Source: Haliclona indistincta (lineage: Eukaryota; Porifera; Demospongiae; Haplosclerida; Chalinidae). Taken from it: a stretch of DNA of 64,000 nucleotides. Under the pieces are notes generated by a model. The model searched no databases and was not told the DNA's origin. It saw nothing but the letters and a program-made list of their open reading frames with translations. Made by a program: the position numbers and the translations under genes. Location: NCBI GenBank assembly GCA_964017065.1, contig OZ024784.1, positions 7,607,152 through 7,671,151 on the forward strand. The letters are read 5' to 3'. Positions within the stretch are counted from its first letter, which is position 1; every line of letters starts with the position of its first letter. This document shows positions 61,198-64,000 of the stretch, one piece after another.

Positions 61198-61604
61198 GTT
61201 AACTATTACTTATTAGACCAAACACTTGTAAAGCATTAGTTGTCTTCATAAAATGGCATATTATGTTGTGGACACCGAGAAATTAACATCAGTTTGCAGT
61301 CTGGTGGATGAAAGATGTAATGCTTCGTAATATTTATAGTACATTTAGTGTTAGTATCAATTCCTTGTTTTAGTAATCTATCTAGTTTTTGGTAGATTAG
61401 TCATATTTTTATTTTGAAGAAGACATGTTATGAATGGAAATCACTGAAATTACCGCATACTGTAAAACAACTATCTGATTTTGCTTTGCGTATGTGAACT
61501 TGTACAAATTTATTTCCTTCACTTACTATGCACAAAATAATTCAGTGCACAAGAATTAATATTGATAATGGAGACATGCTACTGTATACACATCACATGT
61601 CATG

Positions 61605-62879
61605 CTAAGCTGAGTAGATGACAACTTTATTGTGGGAGGCTTGAGTGACCCACACATCTCCATTGGGAGTGATAATAGCATTACAAGTGTCTAATCCGGT
61701 CAGCTTGTTGATCAGGTTGTTGTTCTTGTCTGTGATGATCAGCGTTGAAGAAGTACGATCAGAAATCAATCTATTGCCTGCTCTATCAATAAAGATTCCC
61801 TCAACTCCTACAGCAGAAGGAGGAGTGTAGCTACGAACCAGTACACCACTAGGAGTGTACACTCTAATGATGTTCTGTGGTGTGTTATATTTGAATTGCA
61901 GGTAGCCATCTTGATCAAAACCAATTCCCCTTGCCGATGGTATTCCTGTGATCTGATGAAAGAGGCTGCCATCAATCATGCTGAAGATACTGATGAGTCC
62001 TCTGCCCGAATCTGAACCATACACTCTTCCATCTGGTCCTATTACAAGATCAACATAAGAGCCATCAATAAACACAGAACCAACTAATACTCCACTCAGT
62101 GTGTAATTATACACTTTAGGAGGATCATGCTGAGACACTATTACATTGTTACCATACACTAGAAGACCATGGACATGGTTTCCAGGTAATCTCCAACTAT
62201 TGAGCTTCCTTCCACTTCTGTCAAAGTGATGGACATGATGGTCAATCCAACCTCCAACAAACACATCTCCATTCTCTGCGAAGTCAAGATCAAATGGATC
62301 AAGAACACCAGTTATAGTTCGTTTCAGTCTAAGAGAGTTGTAGGGAGGGATGACTGCTACAGTCGCTGGCATGTCTTTGATAGTCTTTCTATTGATGCTG
62401 ACACTCACTAGGTTGTTCCCACTACACTCTGGACTCAAGGACACCTGATAGCTGCCGTCTCCATTGTCCACTACTGTTGGTTGTGGTGAAACAAGGCTAG
62501 GGTAGTCCACACAGGTGAGGGTAGCTGTGACATTGTCTCCACCTGTGCTGAGGTCATATCCTCCACAATCTCGAACCAGGACAGAGAAGCTAGCAGTCTT
62601 GTTGATGATGAGTGAGAGTGGCAGTCCATCAGCTACAGTGGCACGAGCACAAGCTCTCTTATTGTTCTCTAGTTTGTCAATTCGATTCCTCAGTACTAGT
62701 TGGTTAAGCTCAAATCGGTTGACTCGATTATTCAGCACCAGTAGACCATTGATGAGCTGATCCACTCGACTGCTCAACAGGTTAAAAGCAACAGGACAAG
62801 ATGAGCTATTAGATGATACATGACTCTGAGCCACTACAGGTACCAGCACTACAGCCAACACTACCAGCAGGTAACCCAT
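61605..62879 (-). CDS. Secreted filamin-NHL protein, copy D
   Basis: The 424-residue product has the same length and layout as copy B and is almost identical in its first 170 residues (one visible change, SCPVAFNLL for SCPVAVNLL). The NHL part differs more (IDHHVHHF, PSARGIGFDQDGYLQFKY, TSSTLIITDKN) and has segments resembling copy C. The signal peptide, single coiled-coil block, filamin domain and propeller are all intact. The mosaic similarity suggests gene conversion among copies. Confidence 0.9.
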   Translation of the reverse strand: MGYLLVVLAVVLVPVVAQSHVSSNSSSCPVAFNLLSSRVDQLINGLLVLNNRVNRFELNQLVLRNRIDKLENNKRACARATVADGLPLSLIINKTASFSVLVRDCGGYDLSTGGDNVTATLTCVDYPSLVSPQPTVVDNGDGSYQVSLSPECSGNNLVSVSINRKTIKDMPATVAVIPPYNSLRLKRTITGVLDPFDLDFAENGDVFVGGWIDHHVHHFDRSGRKLNSWRLPGNHVHGLLVYGNNVIVSQHDPPKVYNYTLSGVLVGSVFIDGSYVDLVIGPDGRVYGSDSGRGLISIFSMIDGSLFHQITGIPSARGIGFDQDGYLQFKYNTPQNIIRVYTPSGVLVRSYTPPSAVGVEGIFIDRAGNRLISDRTSSTLIITDKNNNLINKLTGLDTCNAIITPNGDVWVTQASHNKVVIYSA

Positions 62880-63244
62880 CCTGACAGATGATATAAATTA
62901 TCATAGTGTGACCAGAATATAACTGCTTTGATATATTTCTTGCTGTTTACACAAACAAACCGTTCTATTCATATTCTAAACTAACTCACTGCCTTCTTCT
63001 CACCAAAGCACAATAATGCATTTCCTACATCAGGGCTGGCTCTCAACCAATGGATCATCAAGAAAGGTAATGAGAACAAATGTAATAAAAAATTAATCTT
63101 CTGTACTCAAATCAGGAAATGTGAAAGAGTTGTACTATGCAGTGGCTATACAGTGTTGTAAATAACACACTAGCTCATGTAATAGTGTTACCAGTAATGA
63201 GTTCATGAATATTAATTAGTTATGAGACATGATTCTACACACTT

Positions 63245-63565
63245 GAAAGCATACCCATCTTTATTGTGGACGCTTAAGTAATCCTGTAGTCTCTCCTCTT
63301 TCTTTAATTTGGTCCAGTTAGCTTTGAGATATGCTCTATTACACTAGCTAGTGTGCCCATCTTGGGTTTCTTGTTGATGGAGCTAATGACAGCACTGAAA
63401 CAATCGCTTCACACTAGCTAGATACCAAGAAACACATGTTCTTGCTAGCATGGCTACTGAAACGTTACCTTACCCAAGGTTGGATTCTTGTGATGTTAGT
63501 GATGATGTGGTTGCTGTTGTTATCTCTTGCCTGGTCAAAAGTTGCCATTGCTGCTAGCTGTGACA
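63245..63565 (-). pseudogene. CFDP1: Degenerate CFDP1 fragment 4
   Basis: This is the 4,785-bp-shifted twin of fragment 2 (58460-58780); no difference was seen in the parts compared. It has no intact exon set. Confidence 0.65.
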
Positions 63566-63767
63566 TTACATCATAAGCTATAGTAGACTAAAACGTTGAA
63601 CAATTGACACTGTCACTAAATTTTAAAACTATTTTACAAATACATACATGTACACAAAATACATCAGATTCTACTAATAAGCCAATGTTATCATGCAGAG
63701 AAATCATTTTACCATTATCTACATGTATTACTATTTTGAAAAAAACAACATATACATTGTGTTTTGT

Positions 63768-64000
63768 TACATGAGTTCGAGTGACTCACACATCTCCATT
63801 GGGAGTGATAACTACATTGCCAACTTGTAGTCCAGCCAGTTTGTTGATAAGATTATTGTTCTTGTCTGTGATGATCAACTTTGATGCATCAATAATAATT
63901 GCGATCACAAATCAGTTTGTTGCCTGCTCTATCAATTGAGATTCCGTCAACTCTTACAGCAGGAGGAGGAGTGTAGCTACGAACCAGTACACCACTAGGA
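63768..64000 (-). pseudogene. NHL copy E, 3' end only (runs off the window)
   Basis: The visible part equals the 3' end of pseudogene copy C (58983-59215) without a seen difference, including the loss of the KVVIYSA ending and the AATAATAATTGCGATC change. It is therefore probably a pseudogene too, but the rest lies beyond the window. Confidence 0.75.

Overview
The window looks like nuclear DNA of an early-branching animal, most likely a demosponge of the Amphimedon type. The grounds are: dense genes with very small introns (mostly 40-120 bp), AT-rich spacers, and clear metazoan orthologues (a CHD6-9 chromatin remodeller, ZNFX1, Rab2, DECR1, COX4, TMEM42, a CFDP1 C-terminus). There is also a large intronless family of seven-transmembrane receptors. 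Species assignment is inference; the gene identities rest on conserved motifs read from the sequence.

Layout. 1-3650 is repeat-rich: a broken DIRS/Ngaro-like retroelement, three inverted-repeat (MITE-like) elements and a block of short repeats. 3949-9612 (+) is an intronless ZNFX1 homologue whose upstream region carries two adjacent NF-kappaB-type decamers. 10308-47868 (-) is a single CHD6/7/8/9-type gene of about 40 exons. Its 5' block (47868-40677) encodes the N-terminus, tandem chromodomains, SNF2 ATPase and most of the C-terminal linker. Its 3' block (12357-10308) encodes the SANT/SLIDE-like end and a Ser-rich tail. The blocks are separated by one intron of 28,319 bp whose flanking exons match in phase and in family alignment.

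Inside that intron, on the opposite strand, lie 20 intact single-exon receptor genes (12874-40330), all related. They share a predicted two-disulfide extracellular plan, an FKKY...QRLILYL first loop, a WIPFI...YG..GPWCWI second-loop block, an LQG...LD..TR+RL TM7/helix-8 block and a C-terminal EYP...TDS box. Neighbours are most alike, so the array grew by local tandem duplication; the last clear step is 35027/36605.

48971-53502 is a compact housekeeping cluster: Rab2 (-), TMEM42 (+), DECR1 (-), COX4 (+), arranged as two divergent pairs. The Rab2/TMEM42 promoter has a CRE palindrome and the DECR1/COX4 promoter has an NRF1-like site.

53299-64000 is a young segmental tandem array. Each unit carries the 3' end of COX4, a secreted filamin-plus-NHL-repeat gene on the minus strand and a truncated 3' piece of CFDP1. 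Three NHL copies are open, one is a pseudogene, and a fifth runs off the window. The last 1,121 bp repeat 58095-59215 at an exact offset of 4,785 bp.
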